DNA of 9,461 nt, taken from positions 1 through 9,461 of the forward strand of contig CAZLBC010000138.1 in NCBI GenBank assembly GCA_964557575.1, read 5' to 3'. Numbering within the stretch: position 1 is the first letter of the stretch; every line of letters begins with the position of its first letter. A model generated the notes under the pieces. It had not been told where the DNA came from and made no database searches. It saw only the letters and a program-made list of their open reading frames with translations. Of this stretch, positions 1-7,500 are shown one piece after another. The DNA is from CAZLBC01 sp964557575. GTDB lineage: Bacteria; Planctomycetota; Phycisphaerae; SM23-33. A program made the position numbers and the translations under genes.

Positions 1-1
1 G

Positions 2-859
2 TGCGCGGCGCCCGGGCCGATCGTGGACAAATACCGGGCGCGCGGCGTCATGCCTACCGGAACATATCCCTACGAGGGCATCGACAGCGCCACCTACCTT
101 GCCATGATCGAACACCTCGACCGGGAGACCGGGCGGCTGCTGGACGCGCTTCATCGCCTGGGGCTGGCGGACGACACCCTGGTCCTGTTCGTGTCGGACA
201 ACGGCGCCCCGGTCCGGGTGACCCGCAACGACCCGCTGCGGCGCGGCAAGGCCACCTGCTACGAGGGGGGTATCCGCGTGCCCATGATCGCCCGCCTCCC
301 GGGGCGGATCCCGGCGGGGCGGACGTGCGACGTGCCGGTCCACGTGATCGACATTTTCCCTACCCTGGTCGAAGCGGCGGGCGGCCGTCCCCGGGCGGCC
401 GGCGCATTGGACGGCGAGAGCCTGCTGCCGCTGCTGACCGGGCGGGAAACCACCCTCCGGCGCGAGGCCCTCTTCTTCCACATCCCCCATTACATCTGTT
501 ATCCGCGGGGGCATTTCCGGACCGCGCCGCACGGCGCCGTGATCCGGGGGAGATACAAGCTGGTGGAGCACTTCGCGGATCATTTCGCTTTTCCGCCCGG
601 CGCCAACCGGGACAACGCCGTCTACGATCCCAACGTGGCCGCCTACGTGCCCGAGCGGAAGGTGGAGCTGTTCGACCTTCAGAACGATATCGGGGAGCGG
701 GTGAACCTGGCCGGGCGGATGCCGGAGAAGACCGCGGAAATGCTCGGTCGGCTGCGCCGGTGGCGCCGGCGCGTCGGCGCGTCTATGCCTGTGCCCAACC
801 CGGATTACGATCCCGACGCCCGCTTCCGGTCCACATTCGACTCCTCGCGTGCCAGGTAG
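2..859 (+). CDS. Sulfatase (formylglycine-dependent, S1 type), C-terminal part
   Basis: This is the C-terminal 285 residues of a type I sulfatase. The frame is open to the left edge, so the start and the catalytic C/S-x-P-x-R motif that matures to formylglycine lie outside the window. Visible family marks are the metal-site segment VSDNG (Asp at 197-199, Asn at 200-202) and, about 16 residues later, RRGKATCYEGGIRVP, whose Lys (248-250) is the usual sulfate-contacting residue. The family-typical segment with IDIFPTLVEAAGG follows, and then a late strand reading KVELFDLQNDIGERVNLAG, which matches the common ELYDL-x-x-D-x-x-E-x-x-NLA ending. Members hydrolyse sulfate esters, usually in the periplasm or outside the cell, and bacteria rich in them degrade sulfated glycans. 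The substrate cannot be read from this part. The gene converges on the GH10-like gene across a 524-bp gap filled with gene debris, so it belongs to a different transcript. Confidence 0.93.
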   Translation, partial: CAAPGPIVDKYRARGVMPTGTYPYEGIDSATYLAMIEHLDRETGRLLDALHRLGLADDTLVLFVSDNGAPVRVTRNDPLRRGKATCYEGGIRVPMIARLPGRIPAGRTCDVPVHVIDIFPTLVEAAGGRPRAAGALDGESLLPLLTGRETTLRREALFFHIPHYICYPRGHFRTAPHGAVIRGRYKLVEHFADHFAFPPGANRDNAVYDPNVAAYVPERKVELFDLQNDIGERVNLAGRMPEKTAEMLGRLRRWRRRVGASMPVPNPDYDPDARFRSTFDSSRAR

Positions 860-1047
860 CACCGCGAATGCAGAACGGCATGTTCGTGGCAGTGTTGCCG
901 GCTCCGCAGGCCCGGAATGTATTGTCCCATGCGGCCGCCATCCCGCGGCCAATACGTCACCATAGTCTATATTTACGTTACGCATAAGGCCGGGCGCAGC
1001 GCATACTACGGGGAGCAGCAGGGGAGGCGATCGCCGTGTCAAGTGCG
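860..1047. other. Intergenic, no gene seen
   Basis: No convincing coding region is visible here. A 6-bp stem (ggccgc at 933-938, gcggcc at 945-950, 6-nt loop) lies downstream of the sulfatase stop but has no T-run, so it is only a weak candidate for a transcription end. The decamer cgtgtcaagt at 1035-1044 recurs at 1105-1114 and brackets the UroD-family scrap. Confidence 0.5.
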
Positions 1048-1110
1048 CTAGTTACCGTCGACCTTCAGTGCCTCGTCGTAGAAGGCCAGGACGTTCTCGA
1101 CGCTCGTGTC
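1048..1110 (-). pseudogene. 3' scrap of a second UroD-family gene
   Basis: Read on the minus strand, this encodes DTSVENVLAFYDEALKVDGN followed by a stop (TAG, 1048-1050). The complete UroD-family protein in this window ends with DTSVENVLTFYDEALKVDGG and then continues. The DNA at 1055-1110 matches 2878-2933 at 55 of 56 bases; the single difference (1086 versus 2909) changes Thr to Ala. The scrap has its own stop straight after VDGN, so it looks like the true end of a paralogue and not a simple copy of the neighbour. No UroD-like sequence continues upstream of 1110, where a HicB-like fragment on the opposite strand begins at once. Confidence 0.8.
1055..1110 (-). repeat. 56-bp direct repeat, copy 1
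   Basis: This 56-bp segment is 55/56 identical to 2878-2933 and in the same orientation. It derives from the 3' end of a UroD-family gene. The two copies are 1823 bp apart and bracket the whole GH10-like gene. Confidence 0.95.
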
Positions 1111-1256
1111 AAGTACCCGGTTGTATGGCCCATGGCGATTCGTATGAATCCGCCCTGGCCAGCGCCCGGGAAGCAATTTCACACTGGATAGAAACGGCGA
1201 AGGAATTCGGCGACCCTGTCCCCGCACCCCGCGGCCATCGCCTGGCTTACGCCTGA
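1107..1256 (+). pseudogene. HicB-type antitoxin, C-terminal remnant
   Basis: The plus-strand frame from about 1107 reads CQVPGCMAHGDSYESALA, then a helix AREAISHWIETAKEFG, then DPVPAPRGHRLAYA and a stop (TGA, 1254-1256). This matches the second half of HicB-family antitoxins: the LPGC-x-x-x-GD-x-x-EAL strand and helix, the EAI-x-x-W helix, and the short proline-rich linker that precedes the DNA-binding part or the end. The N-terminal strand (normally KYPVV...GGYVA) and any HicA toxin are missing. The coding sequence is interrupted at its 5' side exactly where the UroD-family scrap starts. It has no plausible start of its own and should be non-functional. The assignment rests on motif recognition only. 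Confidence 0.68.
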
Positions 1257-1383
1257 TCAACGGGACAGAACGATCCCATAGCAACCCGATATAGTATCTG
1301 CCGAGACGCCGCGGCGGATATGGCTGCTATGAGGGATCCCTCATGATTACCGTGAGTAATCGATGTATATCTCATGCAGACCT
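1257..1383. promoter_or_regulatory. Tandem palindromes downstream of the GH10-like gene
   Basis: Two structures lie side by side. Positions 1329-1344 (atgagggatccctcat) form a perfect 16-bp palindrome. Positions 1345-1361 form a 6-bp hairpin, gattac-cgtga-gtaatc. Both lie 23-55 bases past the stop of the minus-strand GH10-like gene. In RNA they would form two consecutive stems, and as DNA the first could bind a dimeric protein. No T-run follows on the minus strand, so a simple intrinsic terminator is not supported. Nothing else is visible in this stretch. Confidence 0.4.
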
Positions 1384-2835
1384 TCAGCGCCCCGTCCGGT
1401 CCGGCGGCCACGTGAACGTGAACGTCGCGTCCTCGCCGAGGACGACCACGGCAGTCCTGCGGACCGTCCCCGCGCGGAGGCCCAGCCGGTAGGTCCCGTT
1501 GAACCCCCGCACCGTCGCGGTGCCGTCGGGGCCGGTCTGCCGGGTCTCGTCGGTCGCGAAGTCCTCTTCCATCATCTTGATCCACTGCTCCATCTCGGCG
1601 TTGGGCCTGCCGTCGTGGGTAAAGAGGGCGTAGGGGAAGTGCTTTCGCGACGTCTTCGGCCGGTCGATAAACGACCAGTGCCAGAATCCCGCGGCACGCC
1701 GGTGGCTGAAGAAGATCGTCATCAGCTCGGCAGTCATCCTTTTCTTTTCGGCGTTCGAGAAGGTTGAGATGCCCTGTTCGTTGGCCTTCTTCCTGTCCCC
1801 GACGAGTTCGAATTCCGTCGCCTGGTAAGGCAGGTCGAAGCGGTCGAAGTCACAGAGCCGCCGGTAGACCGTCCCGGGGGGCACGTACGACCGGAACCGG
1901 TACTGAAACCCGATCCCGTCGAGTGGCGCACCGGCGTCGATGAGGTCCCGGATGTGGCCGATATAGTTGTCCCGGTTCTTCTCGTACGACCCGTATTTCG
2001 TCCAGGACACGAGGTTGTTTTCGTTGTAGTATAACTGCAGCGCCGGCCGGTGATACTTTTTGCGCAGCGCGCCGGCGAGTGTGAACCACGCCACGAAGGT
2101 GTTCGTTTCCGGCAGCAGATCGTTGACCGCGTGGTTCGCGCGGGGCTCGTTGATGACGTCCCAGCAGAACACGTCCCACTTCCGCACGGCGTGATGGAAG
2201 TGTGCGGACATCAGGGCGAATATCCGGCGGCCCTTTTCGCGGTCCGGCAGGTCCGGGTCGTCGAGGATCGCCCGCTGGTTCGGGTGCAGAAACCGCTTCC
2301 CTTCCCAGGCGAGAGTGTGCCCGCGGACACCGATCTCGTGCTTGTTGAACCACCGCATCTCCCGTGCCGCCGTCTCGGCAAACGGGGCGGTTCTCCGGTC
2401 CGTGCCGCAGCATCCCTCCCGGCAGACGCTCGGTTTCAGGCCCATCCCGAAGCCCGCGCTGTTGAAGTACTTGAGGACGTACGGTTTCAGGCGGGCGGCG
2501 GCGGGGCCCGTGAAGAAGCCGGGGGTGGCGACGGCGCCGAATCGGAACGTTTGGCGTTTCAGTTCCGCCCGGACCGCCACGCCGGCTACCGGGGCGCCCG
2601 CCCGGTCGACGACCCGCACGCGGAGATCGCTCTTGCGGTAGCGGTTGATACGCCGGTCCGCCGCGACCTTCCAGGGATCATCAGGTATGTCGTAGTCGGG
2701 GCCGTGGGCGTTCGCCTTCGGCGCGTAGGGTATCGGGTCGAGCGGCGGGTCGTAGAAGTATGGCGGGGCCGGGTGATCCGCCGCCACGGGCGACAGCAGA
2801 GCAGTAATAATAATGATGTCTGCGACCCTGTTCAC
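1384..2835 (-). CDS. Divergent GH10-family (endo-xylanase-like) secreted glycoside hydrolase
   Basis: The product has 483 residues from a GTG start at 2835, chosen because GGACAGG sits just upstream, it lies 11 bp after the preceding stop, and it gives a short signal-like segment (VADIIIITALLSPVAA, residues 4-19). A small beta-rich N-terminal part (about 70-100, LRVRVVDRAGAPVAGVAV) ends at FRFGAV. The TIM barrel follows with RGHTLAW (171-177), CWDVINEP with the acid/base Glu230, LYYNENN (268-274), GIGFQ (307-311) and ATEFE with the nucleophile Glu341. Residues 434-476 form a C-terminal beta segment. These are GH10 landmarks in the right order, and GH10 enzymes mostly cut beta-1,4-xylan internally. 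Two oddities stand out: the His usual two residues after Gln311 is Arg313, and the Asp usual after the nucleophile is Glu343. The family is well supported; substrate and activity are less sure. Confidence 0.88.
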   Translation of the reverse strand: MNRVADIIIITALLSPVAADHPAPPYFYDPPLDPIPYAPKANAHGPDYDIPDDPWKVAADRRINRYRKSDLRVRVVDRAGAPVAGVAVRAELKRQTFRFGAVATPGFFTGPAAARLKPYVLKYFNSAGFGMGLKPSVCREGCCGTDRRTAPFAETAAREMRWFNKHEIGVRGHTLAWEGKRFLHPNQRAILDDPDLPDREKGRRIFALMSAHFHHAVRKWDVFCWDVINEPRANHAVNDLLPETNTFVAWFTLAGALRKKYHRPALQLYYNENNLVSWTKYGSYEKNRDNYIGHIRDLIDAGAPLDGIGFQYRFRSYVPPGTVYRRLCDFDRFDLPYQATEFELVGDRKKANEQGISTFSNAEKKRMTAELMTIFFSHRRAAGFWHWSFIDRPKTSRKHFPYALFTHDGRPNAEMEQWIKMMEEDFATDETRQTGPDGTATVRGFNGTYRLGLRAGTVRRTAVVVLGEDATFTFTWPPDRTGR

Positions 2836-2846
2836 GTGACCTGTCC

Positions 2847-3911
2847 CTATGCCTGCCGGGTCCGGCCGTGTGTCCCGCCGTCGACCTTCAGTGCCTCGTC
2901 GTAGAAGGTCAGGACGTTCTCGACGCTCGTGTCGGCCTGGATGTGGTGGGCCGGGGAGAGGATGAACCCGCCGCCCGTCCCGCACGCTTCCTTCAGGCGC
3001 CGCACCGCGGCCCGGACCGCGGCGGGGGTCCCGCGGGGCATCGTGTGCTGGACGCACAGCCCGCCGAACAGGGCCAGGCGGGTGCCGTAGCGTTTCTTGA
3101 TATGGAACGGGTCGATGGCCGCCGGCTGGAGGGGATTCAGCACGTCCAGGCCGATCTCGATCATGTCGTCGAGGACCGCCGCGCAGTTGCCGCAACTGTG
3201 CCAGGCCACTTTTATGTCAGGGTTGATCCGCTTCGGTGCCGCGAAGAGTTCCGCGTAGCGGGGCATCAGGTAGCGCCGCCACATCTCCGGGGACAGGGAC
3301 AGGCCCTGCTGGTTCGAGATATCGTCGCCGAACCACACCATGTCCGCCCCGCGCGCGGCGTACTGCTGCGCGGCGATCAGCGGGAACTGCATGACCGTGT
3401 CCATCAGGGCGCAGCAGTAGTCCCGGTCAAGCGCGAGATCCATGTAGAACTGCTCGAGCCCGCGGAGGTACCAGCACGCCTCGAATATGCTGATCTGGCA
3501 CGAACCGACCATCCACTTCTCGTCGCCGTATATCCGCTTCATCTCGCGAAACGCGTCGTACTGCGATTCCTCGGCGGGGTCGGGGATCCGGTAGTCGTCC
3601 AGCCGGGCCGTGTCGCCGGCGAGGGGGTGCTCGACCATCTCGGTGTACACGCCGTGTTCGTTCCGCACGTAGCGCCAGCGGATCCCCCACGGGCAGACGT
3701 ACTCCGGTTCGGGTTGCCCGTAGAAGCTGTTTTCCAGCCCCGCGCAGGTCTTGACCAGGTCGTTGCCCAGCGCCGCGCCGAGGTCGGCCGCGTCGATGCC
3801 GGTCGCCCGGCGCAGGTGCTCCTCGATCTCCGGGACGAACGTCGCCGAGACCGGCGGCCGGTCCGTCTGTTGGAAAGCAAGTGCCGCCGCGACCCGGTCA
3901 CGCGATTTCAT
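2847..3911 (-). CDS. Uroporphyrinogen decarboxylase-family protein (methyltransferase-like, not heme HemE)
   Basis: This 354-residue protein is about the usual length for the UroD / MtaA-like superfamily. It opens with the family-typical MKSRDRVAAALAFQQTDRPP. The barrel region includes MVWFGDD (191-197), the LSPEMWRRYLMPRY helix (206-219), AWHSCGN (236-242) and FGGLCVQHTM (282-291). HSC gives His238 and Cys240 in the H-x-C arrangement that binds zinc in corrinoid-linked methyltransferases (MtaA, MtbA). The third Cys ligand expected near the C-terminus is not evident: the matching segment reads SPAHHIQADTS (319-329). True HemE lacks this H-x-C pattern, so a methyl-transfer or other novel role is more likely than heme synthesis. 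There is no signal peptide, so it is cytoplasmic. The ATG at 3911 has an excellent Shine-Dalgarno. The GH10-like gene starts 11 bp after its stop. No corrinoid protein gene is in view. Confidence 0.87.
   Translation of the reverse strand: MKSRDRVAAALAFQQTDRPPVSATFVPEIEEHLRRATGIDAADLGAALGNDLVKTCAGLENSFYGQPEPEYVCPWGIRWRYVRNEHGVYTEMVEHPLAGDTARLDDYRIPDPAEESQYDAFREMKRIYGDEKWMVGSCQISIFEACWYLRGLEQFYMDLALDRDYCCALMDTVMQFPLIAAQQYAARGADMVWFGDDISNQQGLSLSPEMWRRYLMPRYAELFAAPKRINPDIKVAWHSCGNCAAVLDDMIEIGLDVLNPLQPAAIDPFHIKKRYGTRLALFGGLCVQHTMPRGTPAAVRAAVRRLKEACGTGGGFILSPAHHIQADTSVENVLTFYDEALKVDGGTHGRTRQA
2878..2933 (-). repeat. 56-bp direct repeat, copy 2
   Basis: This copy lies inside the 3' end of the intact UroD-family gene and matches 1055-1110 with one mismatch at 2909. 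Recombination between the two copies would delete the GH10-like gene and the last part of the UroD-family gene. Confidence 0.95.
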
Positions 3912-3915
3912 GGCA

Positions 3916-3922
3916 TCACCTC
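3916..3922 (-). promoter_or_regulatory. Shine-Dalgarno of the UroD-family gene
   Basis: The minus strand reads GAGGTGA, then TGCC, then the ATG at 3911. GAGG is 7 nt from the start codon. This fixes the start and shows that the gene can be translated independently of the toxin that ends 17 bp upstream. Confidence 0.85.
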
Positions 3923-3928
3923 GTATAT

Positions 3929-4189
3929 CTACCGTTGCGAAAGGAGTCTTTCGTATTCATCGTGTGTGCCGATCCAAAACCAGTAAAAGGTGTTTTCTTT
4001 CAGCAGGGCCAGGGCCTGGTATCCCGAGCCGATTCTGATAGCGCACACACCACCCGCTTTTTTGAATTGCAGGGACGGATAACGGGGGTTGTTTCGCCAG
4101 AGGCGATATACGGTGCGGGCCCTTTTTTTTACTGCTCCCGGCAGGGACGCGTAGGACGTCCAGAAGTCAGGAGTCGTCGACGACTTCAT
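3929..4189 (-). CDS. RelE/ParE-family toxin of a type II toxin-antitoxin pair
   Basis: The product is 86 residues from the ATG at 4189; a TTG one codon upstream is the alternative. It has the compact RelE/ParE layout: N-terminal helices (PDFWTSYASLPGAVKKRARTVYRLWRNNP), then the strands PSLQFKKAG, VCAIRIGSGYQALALL and NTFYWFWIGTHDEYERLL. The IRIG...YRAL-type strand and the final WIG-x-H-x-x-Y motif are characteristic of this superfamily, whose members cut ribosome-bound mRNA (RelE) or poison gyrase (ParE); the sequence does not say which. The gene starts inside the antitoxin gene, overlapping it by 23 nt, the usual sign of translational coupling, and a purine-rich GAGGGAAGGG lies about 11 nt upstream. 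It ends 17 bp before the UroD-family start. Composition is less GC-rich than the flanking enzyme genes, which fits recent acquisition. Confidence 0.85.
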   Translation of the reverse strand: MKSSTTPDFWTSYASLPGAVKKRARTVYRLWRNNPRYPSLQFKKAGGVCAIRIGSGYQALALLKENTFYWFWIGTHDEYERLLSQR

Positions 4190-4403
4190 CAAGCGGTTTT
4201 ACCCTTCCCTCGGCGATGTCCTTTTCGACGCGCTTCAACACGGCATCAAGCGCTGCCCCGGGTTGTGAATCGCGCGCGATTTCCCGGTCCCACCGGTCCG
4301 GATGTTCCATTTCGTAATCGGCCAGCCACGAAAGGAACTCCTCGTACTCCTCGGCGGGCAGAGACTTGATTTCGGCCGCAATTTTTTCAACGGTTTTTGT
4401 CAT
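4167..4403 (-). CDS. Antitoxin partner of the RelE/ParE toxin
   Basis: This 78-residue acidic protein starts at the ATG at 4403. A GTG at 4421 in the same frame would add six residues, and neither start has a strong Shine-Dalgarno. It is almost entirely helical in character: KTVEKIAAEIKSLPAEEYEEFLSWLADYE, then DRWDREIARDSQPGAALDAVLKRVEKDIAEGRVKPLDEV. The L-P-x-E-E-x-x-x-F-L-x-W-L start, the WDREI-x-x-D segment and the GRVKPLDEV tail are common in antitoxins encoded just before RelE/ParE toxins; the C-terminal part typically wraps the toxin. No classical DNA-binding fold (ribbon-helix-helix or helix-turn-helix) is obvious, so self-repression of the promoter is not assured. The call rests largely on its overlap with the toxin gene. 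Confidence 0.78.
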   Translation of the reverse strand: MTKTVEKIAAEIKSLPAEEYEEFLSWLADYEMEHPDRWDREIARDSQPGAALDAVLKRVEKDIAEGRVKPLDEVVDDS

Positions 4404-4449
4404 TACTGCATATGTTCCCACATCTGCGTCTCGAAATCAATACGGTTTC

Positions 4450-4476
4450 CCCCGGCCCGGCCGCACGCTCCCGGGG
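4450..4476 (-). terminator. Weak hairpin after the GH36-like gene
   Basis: A 6-bp GC stem (ccccgg at 4450-4455, ccgggg at 4471-4476) with a 15-nt loop lies about 35 bases past the stop of the large lipoprotein gene and before the antitoxin gene. It has no T-run, so its role as a terminator is doubtful. The rest of 4404-4508 shows no other clear signal. Confidence 0.2.
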
Positions 4477-4508
4477 AGGGGTGACGGTGCAGGATCGCCC
4501 CGCGCGTG

Positions 4509-7500
4509 TCACGGTCCCGCGAAGGTAACGGACCACGCAACCGTCCCGTTCTCCGGCCGCTTCAGCGTGACGGTCACCAGGCCGTCGTCGGCGCGTCTCA
4601 TCGTCAGGGTGGTGTCGGGATCGTCGGTCGCCGCGCGCCGCGACCGGTACCCGTTGGCCGCCAGGGTGATCACGCAGGGATCGCCGCCGACCACCCGGCT
4701 TTCACCGGCGAGGGTTCGCGTGTCGGCGGACCATGCCGTCCGGACGATGTCCAGGTAGCCCTGCATCAGGTGGCGGTCGGTGGAGAGGACCTGCGGGCGG
4801 TCCCGGACCGCGCGGACCGACAGCATCCGGGCCTCGCCGGGGCGGAGTGTCTGCTCGAGCCGGGCGTCGCCGGCCACCCGCCCCGCGTAGCGGTCGTTCC
4901 AGAAATCGTACACGTGGTACGACTGTTGCGCGTCCAGCCCCAGCGCCCCGTCGACCGGCCGGCCCGCCAGGTCGATACCCGCGACCGCCGCCTGTTCGAC
5001 GTCGGGGTTGAAGAAGGTCACCTGGTGCCAGCGGGGATCGACCGCGAAGTCGTAGACCGCCGGGACATCGCTGACGAAGGCGTCGACCGGCCGGGCGCTG
5101 CGGGGGGCGGTGTGGTAGGGAAAGGTCCGCGAGAGGTCCCGCAGCGTCTCGGCGGAGAACTGGGCGAAGCTGTTGGCAAGCAGCAGGCGCCCCGTGGTCA
5201 CGTAGGCCATCGTCAGCACCGCCCGGACCCGGTCGCGATTGTCCTGCAGGCGCGCGATGTTCTTCGAGTCGGTGTCCTGGTTGTAGAGGACCCGGTTCTT
5301 GTACCACCGCAGACCGCACCGCGTGGCCGTGGCCCCGTCGAACCGGTCGGTGTCGTTCTCCGTCCGCATGGAGGCGACCGGGCCGATCGAGACGTCCGTC
5401 CCCCGCTCCATGTTCCGCTCGTGGATGTACGCCCCGGGACCCAGGCCGTCGGCGGCGATCCGGAAGATCGCGCGGTAGGCCGCCGCGGTGGTGGCATGCG
5501 CGTCCTCCATGCCCCCGCCGCGGGCCCAAGCCGAGGCCGGGTAGTCGAACATCAGCCCCCTGACGCCCCCGGTCTCCAGGTTCCGGTAGACCGCCCGCAG
5601 GTGCCGGCGAAAACCGGGATCGGTGTAGTCGTAACTCCACAGCTTCCCGTTGCGGGCCCAGGTCTTGTGCCAGTCGGTGAAGAGGGGGCCGCCGGGATCC
5701 GCCGGCGCGCCCTTCCACGCGCGGGTCTTGTTGAAGAGCATATGGCCGGGAAAGGCCGCCGCGTAGTCCTCGGACCGGAAACCGGCCTGGAAGTAGGTCA
5801 GGGGGATCCCGCCCAGCGCCGTGACCGCCCGGCCCCACTTCGCGGAGGTCTCGTAGGGTTCGACGTAGCGCCCGTTCTTCGAGCCGTTGTGGGTCTTCAC
5901 CGGCCGCTGCCAGTGCGCGTCGTCCCACCAGCCCTGCTGGTTGTTCGGCAGGTAGGAGTCGGGCACCAGCCGCACCGCGGCGCGGCTGTAGCGCAGAAAG
6001 CCGCTGTCGGCGATGCGCCGCATCTCGGCGACCGCCCCGCGGGTGGTGTTCTCCGCCCCGCTCCCGCCGTAGCGGCTGTTCTCGGCGTACCACAGGCAGA
6101 CCGTCGGGAAATCGTACATGCTCAGGTCGACCCCCTGGGCCCGGCGGACCCGCCGGCCGTACCGTTCGAGAGCGATAAACGGATCGGCGGTGGTCGCGTC
6201 GATGTAGAACCGGTCCGGGCAGCGGTAGGTCGTCCCGGGATCCACGCGCCGGCCCACGGGGTCGGCGGCGTACAGCGCCCCGGTGAATGCCCGGCGCGGC
6301 CGCGCGGATGCGGCGATCGATACCGGGCTCTCCGGCAGCAGCGGCCGGGCCCCGCCGTCGCGGAGCCAGACCTCGCCGACGTAGACGTTCGGGTCGACTT
6401 TGTTGCCCGCCTTCTGCGCGGTCTTTGTGAACACGATGCGGCAGCGGCCGGCGCGGACCGCGGCGGCCGGCAGGGGTATTTCGACCTGCTCGACGTCTTC
6501 TTTCCGCCTGCGGTCGAACTGTGGCAGCAGGCGATCCTCCAGCAGGGCAATCCGCTTCCCGGCGCCGTATGCGACCGAGACCGACTGGCGGTGGGGGCCG
6601 TGGTCGCCGTGCCGGAAGCCCCGCCACCAGGAAAAGCCGAGCGTGTATCGCTTCGCCGGATCGAGGCCGCCGGCCGCGACGGCCACCTCGCCGGGCCCCT
6701 GCGCGCACACGGCCGTCTCGGCGCAGCGGAATTCGTGGTAGTGCCATCGGCGCAGCCGTGTTTCCGTGGCCAGTTCCAGGGTCTCCCCGCCCGGGCCGCG
6801 GCCGCGGCGGTCGGCCGGCAGGTCGAGGTAGCAGAGCAGGCTGTGTTTCCCGTCCGGGCCGCGCTGCAGTTCCACCCGCCGCGGCTGGGATATGGCGGCG
6901 AATTTTTCAAAGTCGCGGTAGGTCAGCCCGCCCATGACCAGCGTCCGCCGCGTTGCGCCCGCGCCGAAGGTCAGGGCGATGTTGTTCCGGGACCGCAGGG
7001 CGTTGCCGCGGTGCAGGGGCGAATAGATCCGTGTGCCGTACTCCAGGGGCTCGCCGCCGCTGAAGCCGTCGACCATGGCGAAGTTCTCCGCGAAGTCGAC
7101 GCCCCGGTACACCCTCCCGTCGGCGCAGACGCGCAGGTCCTTCACGCGGATACTGCCGCCGGTGGTGTTTACGACCCCGCCGGAGAGGGCCAGAAAGCCG
7201 GCGTCTTCATAGAGCGCGGCGGTAAACAGCAGGTCGGGCCGGCCGTCACCCGCGATCCGGATGTCCAGGGCGCGGCCCCGGCCGAGTTCGTCGGAGACGA
7301 CCCGCTCGGTCCAGGTCCGCTTCAGTCCCGCGCCCCGGGAACTCCATTCGTTGATTCGCACCGCCGCGCCGCTGACCGCCGCGGCGCCGGTCCGGGTATC
7401 GATAATCCGCCAGATCCCCGCGGCCAGGTCGAATGCCAGGCGCACACGGCCGTTTTGCAGGACCGCCGTCTCGCCGATCTGCTCGACGGGGGGGATGCCG

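Noticed and set aside
933..950. Short GC stem after the sulfatase gene as a terminator
   Set aside because: Only 6 bp, no T-run, and such stems are frequent by chance in GC-rich DNA.
2836..3195. N-terminal extension of the GH10-like frame into the UroD-family gene
   Set aside because: The open frame runs 120 codons upstream, but that part overlaps UroD-family coding sequence out of frame and looks like Arg/Gly/Pro-rich shadow. The GTG at 2835 gives a signal-like start and normal operon spacing.
2868..3986. A 372-codon plus-strand frame opposite the UroD-family gene
   Set aside because: Antisense shadow with no recognisable domain, while the minus-strand product matches its family along its length.
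4410..4440. Possible sigma-70 promoter for the TA pair: ttgatt (4435-4440) and acatat (4410-4415) on the minus strand
   Set aside because: The 19-bp spacer is too long and the -10 match is poor, so it was not listed as a feature.
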